From: Moritella sp. Urea-trap-13
GTDB lineage: Bacteria; Pseudomonadota; Gammaproteobacteria; Enterobacterales; Moritellaceae
Direction: 5' to 3'
Assembly (NCBI RefSeq): GCF_002836355.1
Contig: NZ_PJCA01000001.1
Span: 1 to 64,000 of the forward strand
Length of the DNA: 64,000 nucleotides
The notes below the pieces were generated by a model that saw only the letters and a list, made by a program, of their open reading frames with translations, did not search any database and had not been told where the DNA came from. The position numbers and the translations under genes were made by a program. Below, in pieces: positions 17,325 through 26,653 of this stretch. Each line of letters begins with the position of its first letter. The stretch's first letter is position 1.

Positions 17325-18059
17325 ATGACTACATTAGTATCGAAAGAAGGCCAAGCGGTTCCACAAGTTACATTTCCAATCCGTCAAGGCGATGCATGGG
17401 TAAACCGTACAACTGAAGAGTTATTTGCTAACAAAACTGTGATTGTATTCAGCCTGCCAGGCGCATTCACACCAACTTGTTCATCAAGCCATTTACCACG
17501 TTACAACGAACTAGCAAGCGTATTCTCTGCACACGGTGTTGATGACATCCTATGTGTATCAGTAAACGATACGTTTGTAATGAACGCTTGGAAAGACGCT
17601 CAAGAAGCAGAAAATATTACTTTCATCCCAGATGGTAACGGTGCATTCTCTGAAGGTATGGGCATGTTAGTAGACAAGTCTGATATCGGTTTTGGCAAGC
17701 GTTCATGGCGTTACAGCATGCTGGTTAAAAACGGCGTGGTAGCAAAAATGTTCATCGAAGCTGACGAACCAGGCGACCCGTTCAAAGTTTCTGACGCTGA
17801 TACTATGCTTGCTTATGTTGCACCAGAATATAAGGTTCAAGAGTCAATCACAGTATTCTCGAAGCCTGGTTGCCCGTTCTGCGCTAAAGCAAAACAAACA
17901 TTAATCGACCAAGGTCTAAGCTACGAAGAAGTAGTTCTAGGTAAAGATGCTACAACAGTAAGCCTACGTGCTGTAACCGGTCTTAGCACAGTGCCACAAA
18001 TCTTCATCGGTGGTAAACACATCGGTGGCAGCGAAGAGTTAGACGCACACTTCGCTTAA
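17325..18059 (+). CDS. Peroxiredoxin-glutaredoxin fusion
   Basis: The 244-residue cytoplasmic enzyme reduces hydrogen and alkyl peroxides using glutathione. Residues 1-165 are a Prx5-type peroxiredoxin with peroxidatic Cys52 in [12 protein letters not shown]. Residues 170-244 are a glutaredoxin with the CPFC active site (Cys183 and Cys186) and the TVPQIFIGG cis-proline segment. This hybrid (PGdx) is known from Haemophilus, Vibrio and related bacteria and recycles its own peroxidase domain. It is monocistronic, with a terminator about 90 bases downstream. Confidence 0.96.
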   Translation: MTTLVSKEGQAVPQVTFPIRQGDAWVNRTTEELFANKTVIVFSLPGAFTPTCSSSHLPRYNELASVFSAHGVDDILCVSVNDTFVMNAWKDAQEAENITFIPDGNGAFSEGMGMLVDKSDIGFGKRSWRYSMLVKNGVVAKMFIEADEPGDPFKVSDADTMLAYVAPEYKVQESITVFSKPGCPFCAKAKQTLIDQGLSYEEVVLGKDATTVSLRAVTGLSTVPQIFIGGKHIGGSEELDAHFA

Positions 18060-18142
18060 GCATTCGGTTTCAATTATTACTGAGAAAAAGACCAAAAGCA
18101 GTACTCACGAATAGTCATACTCACATGCCTTGTTCGTCACTT

Positions 18143-18168
18143 AAGGAAGCAGCAATGCTTCCTTTTTT
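18143..18168 (+). terminator. Terminator of the peroxiredoxin-glutaredoxin gene
   Basis: A 9-bp stem (18143-18151 with 18156-18164), GCAA loop and T run. The remaining DNA up to 18415 holds no recognisable gene. Confidence 0.9.
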
Positions 18169-18415
18169 CGTCTCTAATTCTGTCTATAAAATCCCCACCA
18201 GCCCAGCTCAATAAGCATTAACTAACAATCACTAAGCTGTCAACCTTAACTTATATTATTTATCAACGGCAGTTCACAAATACACATCAAGAATGACATT
18301 TATAGGTAACTTTTTGTAAAAGCATCATTTAACTAACTACACTTAACATCAATTCAATAACTTACTACAAAACCTGATGATTAAAGCACTCTTACAGGAT
18401 GTAAAGCGAGGCGCT

Positions 18416-20098
18416 ATGCTAAAAAATCTTAAATTCACGACCAAATTATATGCCGGGTATGGCGTAGTATTATCACTAATGGTGAGTATTACACTCGTCG
18501 TTTTGTTTAGTGTTAAATCATTAGAAGACAATTTTAATTGGGTCAATCATACCCACGAAGTCCTCGCCAAAGCATCTAAGATAGAAGCAGCAGCCGTTGA
18601 TATGGAAACAGGCATGCGCGGATTCTTACTCGCAGGGAAAGAGCAATTCTTAGACCCTTACAAACAAGGTAAAGCTCAGTTTAATCAATTGAGTGATGAA
18701 CTTGCTGATGCTGTCGCCGATAACCCAGCACAAGTAGCGTTACTCACAGAAAGTAAGCGCACGATAGATAACTGGATAAACATAATAGCCGAAAAACAAA
18801 TCGTATTACGACGCCAGGTTGGCAATGAAAAAACCATGGATGACGTTGCTACTTTGGTTGGACAAGCTAAAGGTAAACAGTATTTTGATAAATTCAGACA
18901 ACAAATAGCCACCTTTAAAGCAACCGAATCTAATTTAATGGCCAAGCGTATGGTGTCATTAGCTCAAACCGAATCAACTGTCATCAATATCGCCGTTTTA
19001 GGCACGCTTCTGGCTGTGATCATAGGTTGTTTAATTGCAGTATGGTTAACTAGACATATAATGAACTTACTTGGTGGTGAGCCGACTTATATTGCCGAGA
19101 TCGCCAAAAAAGTCGCAGCTGGTGATTTAAGCATAAAGTTACACAGCACAGGTAAGGATCGTGGTATTTATGCCGAAATGAAAAATATGATCGCCAACTT
19201 ACAAGATAAGGCAACACTCGCACAAGCAATCGCAGCAGGTGGGCTCGATAATAAAGTGATACTCGCTTCCGACCAAGACTCCGTTGGTCTCGCATTGCAA
19301 GCAATGACCAATAACTTAAATGAAGTACTCGGTCAAACTCAATTAACCAGTATTGAAATATCACAAGGCAGCTACAGTGTTTCAGAAACCAGTGCTTCGC
19401 TATCTGAAGGCGCATCTATTCAAGCCTCAAGTCTAGAGAATATTTCAGCTTCATTAAATCAACTAAGCACGCAGATCAGTGTCAATGCTCAGAACGCGAA
19501 CCAAGCACAAGAGTTAGCCATGCTAGCGCAAAGTTCAGCAGAGCAAGGCATCGAAAAAATGGAAACCATGATTGCTGCTATGTCTGAGATTTCACACGCC
19601 AGTGAAAGTATTGCAGAGTTCATTAACACCATTGATGACATTGCCGCTCAAACCAATTTACTGGCTCTAAATGCAGCAATTGAAGCTGCTCGAGCAGGTG
19701 AGCAAGGTCGTGGTTTTGCCGTAGTAGCAGATGAAGTCCGCAACTTAGCCGCTAGAAGTACAACAGCAGCCGAAGAAACCTCAAAACTGATTGCAAGTTC
19801 TGTCGATAAAACTAAAAATGGCAGCTTGATTGCTAGCGAAACGGCACAAAGTTTAAAAAGTATTTTTGAAAGTGTCAGTCAAACTGCCGCGCTAGTTGAT
19901 CAAATCGCCAATGCCAGTAATGAGCAAGCCATCGGCGCTGAAGAAATTAACAAGGGCGTGAGTGAAGTTGATGGGGTTACACAACAGAATAACAGCGCAG
20001 CACAAGAAAGTGCCGCTGCTGCAGAGCAACTATCTCAACAAGCTGAATTACTAAAATCCATGTTATCTCGCTTTAAGCTTGCTGAAAACTACGCATAA
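18416..20098 (+). CDS. Methyl-accepting chemotaxis protein with CHASE3-like sensor
   Basis: The 560-residue chemoreceptor has a membrane helix at residues 12-33, a helical periplasmic sensor of CHASE3 type ([20 protein letters not shown] at 61-80), a second helix near 185-208, a HAMP linker, and a long cytoplasmic coiled coil. The coil carries the signalling tip [19 protein letters not shown] and [12 protein letters not shown]. It should couple a periplasmic or membrane signal to CheA. The start at 18416 follows GCGAGG; an upstream TTG or ATG at 18377 would add a basic leader. The hybrid kinase at 61-63 kb has the same sensor motif. It ends without the CheR-binding pentapeptide. Confidence 0.93.
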   Translation: MLKNLKFTTKLYAGYGVVLSLMVSITLVVLFSVKSLEDNFNWVNHTHEVLAKASKIEAAAVDMETGMRGFLLAGKEQFLDPYKQGKAQFNQLSDELADAVADNPAQVALLTESKRTIDNWINIIAEKQIVLRRQVGNEKTMDDVATLVGQAKGKQYFDKFRQQIATFKATESNLMAKRMVSLAQTESTVINIAVLGTLLAVIIGCLIAVWLTRHIMNLLGGEPTYIAEIAKKVAAGDLSIKLHSTGKDRGIYAEMKNMIANLQDKATLAQAIAAGGLDNKVILASDQDSVGLALQAMTNNLNEVLGQTQLTSIEISQGSYSVSETSASLSEGASIQASSLENISASLNQLSTQISVNAQNANQAQELAMLAQSSAEQGIEKMETMIAAMSEISHASESIAEFINTIDDIAAQTNLLALNAAIEAARAGEQGRGFAVVADEVRNLAARSTTAAEETSKLIASSVDKTKNGSLIASETAQSLKSIFESVSQTAALVDQIANASNEQAIGAEEINKGVSEVDGVTQQNNSAAQESAAAAEQLSQQAELLKSMLSRFKLAENYA

Positions 20099-20114
20099 CA
20101 CCCACAAAATTCAA

Positions 20115-20153
20115 AACTGTAGTGCTCTTAAAAAGAAGAACGCTACAGTTTCA
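20115..20153 (+). terminator. Probable terminator of the chemoreceptor gene
   Basis: AACTGTAG (20115-20122) pairs with CTACAGTT (20143-20150), and the intervening bases can extend the stem; only a short T run follows. Confidence 0.55.
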
Positions 20154-20287
20154 TCTCTTATATTAATAATACCCCCTTTAAATTGACTAATAATACCGTT
20201 AAACCTGTCGACGATTATCTTTAAACCAGCCAACAATTACCTTAAAATTCAACGCCAATCAAAAATAAAACAACAAGTTAATGGTGA

Positions 20288-20310
20288 ATTATTACCTTTA
20301 AGGTAATAAT
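20288..20310. promoter_or_regulatory. 23-bp palindrome upstream of the cupin gene
   Basis: ATTATTACCTT and AAGGTAATAAT form a perfect 11-bp inverted repeat around a single T, 126 bases before the cupin start. It could be an operator for the cupin-gfa pair, or a second terminator after the chemoreceptor gene. Confidence 0.45.
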
Positions 20311-20435
20311 CTTTTACCATTTCAGCATATTGTTTTGTTCCTGCCCAAATGTAGAATGCCCTTCATCGAAACAGAAACCACAATCAAAACTAAATAATCA
20401 GCACACATGTGATTTGATTCTATAAAGGATATTAG

Positions 20436-20831
20436 ATGTCTACATTAACCAACAAACCGGGTATTTTTCTTTTTAAATCAGGTTCATTCAAATTAAATGA
20501 TCTAAGCAAGTTGCTTGAAGTGGAAGGCCTAAAAAGCCAAATGGCAGAAGTTGCCGTCACCAACAATAGCAACGCATTAACGATTGGTCATTTTGCAATG
20601 CAACCAGGTGTTGAATTTGAATATGCTTATGATTCAGTTGAATACAAGGTTATCACCAAAGGAACGATCATAGTTCGTGACAAAGAAGGTAATAAATACA
20701 TTGCAGAAGTTGGCGACGTGATCCTTTTCTCACCAGACGTAACAGTTATCTTTGATGCAGAAAGTGATGGCGAAGCTATCTACACTGCACACAGAAACGC
20801 TGACGCATCATTCGCACCTGCATCAAACTAA
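20436..20831 (+). CDS. Small cupin-fold protein (EutQ-like)
   Basis: This 131-residue protein is a single cupin barrel related to EutQ-like and RmlC-like cupins: HFAMQPGVEFEYAYDSVEYKV region around residues 50-70 and VGDVILFSPDVTVIFDA around 92-108. The usual metal-binding histidines are scarce: only the HF at about residue 50 is in place, so catalytic activity is uncertain. It ends 12 bases before the formaldehyde-activating enzyme gene and is probably co-transcribed. I do not recognise a specific function. The ribosome-binding site AAAGGATA is good. Confidence 0.8.
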   Translation: MSTLTNKPGIFLFKSGSFKLNDLSKLLEVEGLKSQMAEVAVTNNSNALTIGHFAMQPGVEFEYAYDSVEYKVITKGTIIVRDKEGNKYIAEVGDVILFSPDVTVIFDAESDGEAIYTAHRNADASFAPASN

Positions 20832-20843
20832 TTGGAATTAAAA

Positions 20844-21449
20844 ATGATAAATAAAATTATAAACAAATGTAAAAGTACATTTTGCACAGCAAGTAACATC
20901 AATATCCACCCAGCAATGGACGGCGGTATCGCACCAACAGCAAGTAACTTTAATGGCGGTACTCTGCAGTGCCACTGTAACAGTAATAAAGTAACTGTGA
21001 AAATCGGCAGCCAAACAGCACATAACCATGCTTGTGGTTGTTCAAAATGCTGGAAACCTAAAGATGCTTTATTCTCACAAGTTGCAGTCGTGTCAAAAGA
21101 TAAATTAAGCGTAACAAGCAACGCTAAGAAACTAAATGTGGTTGACGCAACAGCAACGATCCAACGCTTTGCGTGTAAAGATTGTGGCGTGCACATGTAT
21201 GGTCGCATTGAAGATCAAACTCACCCATTCTTTGGTTTAGACTTCGTTCATACAGAACTGTCTAGCGATAAAGGTTGGTCTGCACCAGAGTTCGCTGCAT
21301 TTGTTTCATCAATCATTGAAACAGGTACTGACCCGAAAGACATGGTCGCAATCAGAGAGCAGTTGAACGCACTCGGTCTTGAGTCTTACGACTGTCTATC
21401 TCCAACATTGATGGATGTGATTGCAACACACGTTGCTAACAACAAGTAG
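20844..21449 (+). CDS. gfa: S-(hydroxymethyl)glutathione synthase (Gfa)
   Basis: The 201-residue zinc protein belongs to the glutathione-dependent formaldehyde-activating family. Zinc-binding cysteines are visible in [10 protein letters not shown] (about 40-49), HACGCSKC (about 62-69) and [12 protein letters not shown] (about 113-124), followed by the [12 protein letters not shown] segment. It condenses formaldehyde with glutathione for detoxification. The usual partner, formaldehyde dehydrogenase frmA/adhC, is not in the window; instead it follows a cupin gene. GGAATT before the ATG is a modest ribosome-binding site; an upstream TTG at 20832 is an alternative start. Confidence 0.9.
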   Translation: MINKIINKCKSTFCTASNINIHPAMDGGIAPTASNFNGGTLQCHCNSNKVTVKIGSQTAHNHACGCSKCWKPKDALFSQVAVVSKDKLSVTSNAKKLNVVDATATIQRFACKDCGVHMYGRIEDQTHPFFGLDFVHTELSSDKGWSAPEFAAFVSSIIETGTDPKDMVAIREQLNALGLESYDCLSPTLMDVIATHVANNK

Positions 21450-21524
21450 TTAACTTTAGATAAGAGAATTAATCTCTAGATATTTAGTTCTGGATAAAAC
21501 CGTTAATACCTAATGCCAAATATG

Positions 21525-21562
21525 AAAAAAGCCCGCTAGATGTTATCTAGCGGGCTTTATTC
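21525..21562. terminator. Bidirectional terminator between gfa and the M24 peptidase
   Basis: An 11-bp GC-rich perfect stem (21531-21541 with 21545-21555) is flanked by an A run on the left and a T-rich stretch on the right, between convergent genes. Confidence 0.9.
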
Positions 21563-21631
21563 TTTTTATAACACGGTAATAGCTAATATTTCACTAATAA
21601 AATACAGCTTACAGCGCCTAACTAATCAACT

Positions 21632-22849
21632 TTAAGCTTCATAACCAAATGGGTCATCAATCGAGTGCGATGGTTGGGTAAACCACTGCGGTCCTGCATC
21701 TGTCATGTAAAAATGATCTTCTAAACGAATACCAAACTTACCAGGAATAACTAACATAGGTTCGTTACTGAAACACATACCTTTCGCTAGTGGCGTGGTA
21801 TCGTTACCCACTAAATATGGCCATTCATGAATATCTAAACCAATACCGTGACCTGTACGGTGCGGTAGTCCCGGTAAATCATAACCCGGTCCAAAACCAT
21901 CTGCTTCTAGTGATACCCGCGCCGCCGCATCAACATCCTGACAAGCGACATTAATCTGCGCTGCATCAAACGCTGCTTGCTGGGCATTTTTTTCACTTAG
22001 CCAAGCCGCACGTACTTCATCACTGGCTTCACCAAATACATAAGTACGAGTAATGTCAGAGTTATAACCGTGTAGCTGACAACCGGTATCAATCAATACC
22101 ACGTCGTCTTGCTTTAAGAATTGTGGGTCTTTCACGCCGTGTGGGAACGAGCTAGCTTTACCAAATAATACGATGCAGAAATAAGAACCTTTTGGCGCAC
22201 CCACTGCTTTATGGGCTTGATGAATGAATTCTTCTACTTCTGTCGTGCAAATATCTAAACGTAAGATACGGGCAGCGGCTTTATGCACTTCTATTGTCAT
22301 GTCTTTTGCACGTTGTAATAATGCAATTTCAGCGTCTGATTTTTGCTGACGGCAACCTGCTGTAACTACTTTGGCATCGATATATTCAAACTGCGGATGG
22401 GCATGGCGAATGTTATTAAACATAAAGAAGGCTGTTGCTTCATCGATACCCACAGTACCGTCGGTAATATCAAGTTTCGCTAAGATCTCACCAAATAACT
22501 GCGCAGGGCTTTCATGTTCATGCCAGCAATGTAGCGGACCTTTTACAACCATAAATTCATTAATGGTATCTTGTTCAAAACGCGGTGCTATAAACTGTAC
22601 ATCACCCACAGCTGGTAATATAGCGCCAACCAGTCGTTCACCCGCGCCCCAACGCATACCAGTGAAATAATACAAGTTTGTACCTGCATTAAGATAAATA
22701 GCGTTAATGCCTTCACGCTGCATGATCACTTGTGCGCTTTCGATACGATCATTAAATTCTTGTAACGAGACTGCGTTAACATCTGCAGTCATATCAGCCA
22801 GTTTAGCTAATTCCAATTCAGCAGTTGAACCACCAATACCAATAGTCAT
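21632..22849 (-). CDS. M24-family Xaa-Pro peptidase-like metallopeptidase
   Basis: The 405-residue protein has a creatinase-like N-terminal domain (to about residue 165) and an M24 pita-bread domain. All five metal ligands can be seen: Asp in LIDTG, Asp in NSDITRTY, His in HRTGHGIG, Glu in SNEPM and Glu in IRLEDH. Such enzymes cleave N-terminal residues before proline, or act as dipeptidases. It is monocistronic with AAGGA before the ATG. Substrate specificity, prolidase or aminopeptidase P type, cannot be settled. Confidence 0.92.
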   Translation of the reverse strand: MTIGIGGSTAELELAKLADMTADVNAVSLQEFNDRIESAQVIMQREGINAIYLNAGTNLYYFTGMRWGAGERLVGAILPAVGDVQFIAPRFEQDTINEFMVVKGPLHCWHEHESPAQLFGEILAKLDITDGTVGIDEATAFFMFNNIRHAHPQFEYIDAKVVTAGCRQQKSDAEIALLQRAKDMTIEVHKAAARILRLDICTTEVEEFIHQAHKAVGAPKGSYFCIVLFGKASSFPHGVKDPQFLKQDDVVLIDTGCQLHGYNSDITRTYVFGEASDEVRAAWLSEKNAQQAAFDAAQINVACQDVDAAARVSLEADGFGPGYDLPGLPHRTGHGIGLDIHEWPYLVGNDTTPLAKGMCFSNEPMLVIPGKFGIRLEDHFYMTDAGPQWFTQPSHSIDDPFGYEA

Positions 22850-22937
22850 AAAAATCCTTGTTATACAGCATAATTAACAAAATATAGATGAAATCACTTT
22901 AGCATACCTTTATAGCGAGATGTAGCACCAAACAGCG

Positions 22938-23831
22938 CTAACTTAACGCCGCTTCACACTTGCTGCGTAACATATCGCGCAACATCAACATCGCCGGGGT
23001 AACTTGGGTACGGTTAGGACAAATTAACCATAAATTAATCGGTGAAGAATTAAAATCACTCAGTAATTCAACCACATTGCCCAAACGCAAGTCCACGGCC
23101 ATATCTAAGCGCGATTTCATGGTAATGCCTTTGCCAGCAACAACCCAGCGGTGCACAACATCGGCGTCATTACTTAACCGATTACCGGCCACTTTGACAT
23201 TATATTTACCCGTACTATCCGCAAATGGCCAAGTATCATAAACACGCTCGCCAAACCGATAGAGTAAACAGTTACGTTGTGATAATTCATGAGGATGCAT
23301 CGGCTCACCATATTTCGCTAAATAGGCTGGTGATGCACAGACCACCCGATCTATTTTGGCGATCAGAAAAGCCACCAGCGATGAATCGTCAGGTTCGCCA
23401 TAACGCAGCGCCATATCTACTTTGTCATGATAAAAGTCAGCTAAATTATCACCAACATTGAGCTGTATAGATAACTCAGGATAGGCATCCATCACCTCAT
23501 CAAGCCAAGGCAAGACAATATTCCGGCCTAAATCAGAGGACGCAGATAAACGAATTTCACCGGCAATTTTACCCTGCATTTCATTTAACGACGCTTTGCC
23601 TTTCTCTAACGCAGCTAACGCCTCAGTGCAGTGCAATAAGTAACGTTCACCTTCCGCGGTGATCCGTAATTTACGTGTCGAGCGAATAAAAAGTTGTACA
23701 CCTAACTGTTTCTCTAGGCGTTTTAAGGCTGCACTCGCCGCTGCTGGTGACATTTCCAACTGCAGTGCGGATGCGGTGATATTACATGTTTGCGCTGTTC
23801 GCACAAAAAGAGTTAGGTCTTGAATGTTCAT
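22938..23831 (-). CDS. LysR-family transcriptional regulator (divergent from the monooxygenase gene)
   Basis: The 297-residue regulator has a LysR helix-turn-helix at residues 15-40 (NITASALQLEMSPAAASAAL) and an effector domain of the large CrgA/DmlR-like group. I chose the ATG giving MNIQDLTLF; a longer frame adds 18 uncharacteristic residues. It is divergent from a small monooxygenase gene and a nitroreductase gene with about 110 bases between starts, the classic arrangement for a LysR regulator and its targets. The inducer is unknown, possibly a quinone or electrophile. Confidence 0.88.
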   Translation of the reverse strand: MNIQDLTLFVRTAQTCNITASALQLEMSPAAASAALKRLEKQLGVQLFIRSTRKLRITAEGERYLLHCTEALAALEKGKASLNEMQGKIAGEIRLSASSDLGRNIVLPWLDEVMDAYPELSIQLNVGDNLADFYHDKVDMALRYGEPDDSSLVAFLIAKIDRVVCASPAYLAKYGEPMHPHELSQRNCLLYRFGERVYDTWPFADSTGKYNVKVAGNRLSNDADVVHRWVVAGKGITMKSRLDMAVDLRLGNVVELLSDFNSSPINLWLICPNRTQVTPAMLMLRDMLRSKCEAALS

Positions 23832-23942
23832 TATCAAATATTTTTTGAAACTGTTAGTTGTATTACCATCTTTTAAGAATAGCAATAATCAGGGATAATG
23901 TCCTCACTCACTAAGTGAACAACGAATAAAAGGTAGATGAAT

Positions 23943-24236
23943 ATGACTATGCCATTAACGCTTGTTGCCAATATCGAAGCCAGAGCAGATAAGATTGAAT
24001 TCGTCAAAGCCGAATTATTGAAGTTGATTGCACCAACCCGACTTGAAGAAGGTTGCATCCAATACGACTTGCACCAAGATAATAGTAATCCTGCGCAGTT
24101 TACTTTTATTGAGAACTGGGCAAGTAAAGCATTATTAGAACAACACCTTAACAGCCCACATTTAACTATGTATGTGCAAGCAACTGAAGGTGCTGTAGTG
24201 AATTTCACGTTAAACGAAATCACTAAAATCGCATAA
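23943..24236 (+). CDS. Antibiotic biosynthesis monooxygenase (YgiN-like) domain protein
   Basis: The 97-residue protein is a single ABM ferredoxin-like fold with EEGCIQYDLHQD near residue 37 and FIENWASKALLEQHL near residue 55. Members such as YgiN act on quinols. The ATG at 23943 has AAAGG nine bases upstream; the ATG six bases earlier lies too close to it. It is followed by a nitroreductase gene and faces a LysR gene, suggesting a small redox-detoxification unit. Confidence 0.88.
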   Translation: MTMPLTLVANIEARADKIEFVKAELLKLIAPTRLEEGCIQYDLHQDNSNPAQFTFIENWASKALLEQHLNSPHLTMYVQATEGAVVNFTLNEITKIA

Positions 24237-24297
24237 AATATTAATCCCAATTAAACATGATCACTACTTGTATGCCCAAATTTATTAAGGTTTTATT

Positions 24298-24954
24298 ATG
24301 ACACACCAAATTATCAAAGATTTAAGCAACCGTTATACAACTAAAAAGTTTGATGCTTCAAAAAAAGTATCTCAAGAAGATCTTGCCGTGATCATGGAAG
24401 CAATGCGTTTATCTGCATCATCAATTAACTCACAACCGTGGAAGTTTATTGTTATCGAAAGTGATGCAGCAAAACAGCGTATGCACAATACTTTTGCCAA
24501 TAAATTTCAGTTTAACCAACCGCATATCTTCACTTCATCGCACACGATTATTTTTGCGCATAACCCCGCTTATACTCGCGAAAACTACGAGGCAGTCATT
24601 GATAAAGGCATCACAGATAAACGTACTAAACCGGAAGAAAAAGAAGGTGCATTCGGTGCGTTTGCTTTTGTTGAATTAAACACAGGTGAAGATGGCGATA
24701 CATCGGCTTGGACTAAAGCACAGACGTATCTAGCGCTGGGCAATACTATGCACACATTGGCACGCTTGAATATTGATTCAACACCAATGGAAGGCATTGA
24801 TACCGATTTAGTTAGCAAAGAATTTGCTGTAGAATTAGATGGTTACGTTACTGATGTGGCGCTCGCAATCGGTTACCGTGATGCAGGAAACGATTACAAC
24901 ATCGCACCACCAAAATCACGTTTAGCAATGGAAGATGTGATAGTAAAACTATAG
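24298..24954 (+). CDS. NAD(P)H nitroreductase family protein (NfsB-like)
   Basis: The 218-residue FMN flavoprotein has the nitroreductase signature: RYTTKKFDASKKVSQEDL near residue 12, RLSASSINSQPWKF near 40-53, and AIGYRDAGNDYN near the C-terminus, as in NfsB and FRase I. It probably reduces quinones or nitro compounds with NAD(P)H as a dimer. It lies 61 bases after the monooxygenase gene, in the same direction. Confidence 0.92.
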   Translation: MTHQIIKDLSNRYTTKKFDASKKVSQEDLAVIMEAMRLSASSINSQPWKFIVIESDAAKQRMHNTFANKFQFNQPHIFTSSHTIIFAHNPAYTRENYEAVIDKGITDKRTKPEEKEGAFGAFAFVELNTGEDGDTSAWTKAQTYLALGNTMHTLARLNIDSTPMEGIDTDLVSKEFAVELDGYVTDVALAIGYRDAGNDYNIAPPKSRLAMEDVIVKL

Positions 24955-24977
24955 CTTTAACAAGAACAACCGTACTC

Positions 24978-25010
24978 TCCCTTTGATACACACTGTTCGT
25001 ATCAAAGGGA
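24978..25010. terminator. Hairpin between convergent nitroreductase and LysR genes
   Basis: A 12-bp perfect stem (24978-24989 with 24999-25010) has a 9-nt loop. No T run follows, so it may act as a weak bidirectional terminator or an mRNA-stabilising structure. Confidence 0.6.
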
Positions 25011-25041
25011 TACGCCTTCAGAAAATAGCCATTATCAATAG

Positions 25042-25986
25042 TTAATCCAACGCACTTCTATCCAGCTCATTCTGCAATAATTCTCTACCATTGGTCTCAA
25101 TATGCTTTAAAAAAGCAGAGGCTATTAATGTTGGACGTTTCGATGTTAACCACAAAAAGAACCAATGAGAATCTATCGGCAACTCTTTAACCGGTAAACG
25201 TATTAATCCGCTTTGACCACCATAAGTAAGCGTGTGAGCAGATATAATAGTGATGCCTAATTTAGACATAACAGCATGCTTAATAGCTTCATTACTTTCG
25301 ATTGTCATTTTTATATTCGGTTTCAATCCATTCTTTTTAAATAATTCTTCAATCGCATATCGCGTACCTGATCCTTTTTCGCGCATTAAAAAAGGTTCAT
25401 CACACAAGTCCGCTAAACTAATTGATTTGAGCTTACCGAGCGGATGATCTTGATGGGCAATCGCCACCAAAGGGTTCTCTAGAAACTCCAGACTTTGCGC
25501 ATCAATATCCTGTGGCGGATGACTAAAAACATAAAAATCATCGACGCCCTGCTTCATCCGCTCAATGGTTTTCTCCCGATTACCAATATTTAATTGAATA
25601 TCAACATCAGGAAACTGCTCGCAGAAAGGCCCCAGCAGATGAGGAATAAAATACTTTGACGTGGTCACCACGGCCAACCTTAAGGTACCGGGTTTAGTCT
25701 TGCGTATATTGCCTAATGTCATGTCTAAACGCGCAAAACTATCGAGTACTTCGACCGCAGTTTTCACTAACTCTAAACCCACATCGGTAAAAATAAGCTG
25801 ACGGTTTACAAATTTATATAAGGGCTCGCCAATCGCATCGCTGAGTTTACGCATCTGAATTGAAACGGTCGGCTGGGTTAAAAATAACGCTTTAGCAGCC
25901 TCATTAATACTGCCCTGATCATGCACAGCCAACAAGATCTCAAGTTGCCTCATGGTGCCAATATGAGCATGAATACGTGATTGCAT
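25042..25986 (-). CDS. LysR-family regulator, CbbR-like
   Basis: The 314-residue regulator has a LysR helix-turn-helix at residues 24-50 (SINEAAKALFLTQPTVSIQM) and an effector domain of the CbbR/RbcR type, including MREKGSGTRYAIEE near residue 200. It is divergent from purE-purK and a bicarbonate-type SulP gene, with two inverted repeats in the shared promoter. CbbR-type proteins control carbon fixation and inorganic-carbon uptake in autotrophs; here it may sense carbon or purine-pathway state. That role is inferred from neighbours. Confidence 0.88.
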   Translation of the reverse strand: MQSRIHAHIGTMRQLEILLAVHDQGSINEAAKALFLTQPTVSIQMRKLSDAIGEPLYKFVNRQLIFTDVGLELVKTAVEVLDSFARLDMTLGNIRKTKPGTLRLAVVTTSKYFIPHLLGPFCEQFPDVDIQLNIGNREKTIERMKQGVDDFYVFSHPPQDIDAQSLEFLENPLVAIAHQDHPLGKLKSISLADLCDEPFLMREKGSGTRYAIEELFKKNGLKPNIKMTIESNEAIKHAVMSKLGITIISAHTLTYGGQSGLIRLPVKELPIDSHWFFLWLTSKRPTLIASAFLKHIETNGRELLQNELDRSALD

Positions 25987-26062
25987 AATAACTTCCCTAC
26001 TATATTACGACATGTTGCGGTGCTACGGCATGATGCTAACGCCAACTAAGAATAAATAACCA

Positions 26063-26101
26063 TATAGATAATAGTCTATAGCTAAGATAGATAATATCTA
26101 T
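26063..26101. promoter_or_regulatory. Two dyads in the LysR-purE promoter
   Basis: TATAGA-N6-TCTATA (26063-26080) and ATAGAT-AAT-ATCTAT (26087-26101) are consecutive perfect inverted repeats sharing the half site. The second fits the T-N11-A pattern of LysR sites. They lie midway between the divergent genes. Confidence 0.55.
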
Positions 26102-26173
26102 TTTTATCTATTGCAACTTATTGCTATTTTTACCTTCATCGTAATAACACGTTAGATAATTAGGATAATAACA

Positions 26174-26653
26174 ATGACACAATATAAAGTAGCTATCATC
26201 ATGGGTTCTAAATCAGACTGGCCAGTAATGCGTCACGCGGCTAAGGTGCTTGAGCAATTTGAGATCCCGTTTGAAGCCATGGTGGTGTCAGCGCATCGCA
26301 CACCAGAGAGATTGTATGAGTTTGCCCAAGCAGCCGAAGAAAACTACAGCGTCATTATTGCTGGAGCAGGAGGCGCTGCGCATCTTCCCGGCATGACAGC
26401 AGCGCTTACTTGCCTACCTGTGATTGGTGTACCGGTAAAAAGTAATGCGTTAAAAGGCATGGATAGCTTGTTATCTATTGTGCAAATGCCTAAAGGTGTT
26501 GCAGTCGCGACTCAAGCCATCGGTGAAGCCGGTGCCTTTAATGCTGGTTTATTAGCGGCTCAGATGCTGGCAACCCACAACTCTGCATTACAAAGCAAAG
26601 TAAAAGCATGGCGTAAGGAACAAACTGCAAGTATCGGTTGGGAGGTAGAATAA
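26174..26653 (+). CDS. purE: N5-carboxyaminoimidazole ribonucleotide mutase
   Basis: The 159-residue class I PurE converts N5-CAIR to CAIR in purine synthesis. The nucleotide-binding [14 protein letters not shown] is at residues 9-22, the active-site SAHRTPERL near 42-50, and [11 protein letters not shown] near 72-82. Length is standard. Its stop overlaps the purK start (TAATG), the usual coupled arrangement. Confidence 0.97.
   Translation: MTQYKVAIIMGSKSDWPVMRHAAKVLEQFEIPFEAMVVSAHRTPERLYEFAQAAEENYSVIIAGAGGAAHLPGMTAALTCLPVIGVPVKSNALKGMDSLLSIVQMPKGVAVATQAIGEAGAFNAGLLAAQMLATHNSALQSKVKAWRKEQTASIGWEVE

Noticed and set aside
20828-21208. Cysteine-rich leftward open frame over gfa
   Set aside because: It lies antisense to a clear gfa gene with zinc-site cysteines and has no independent support.
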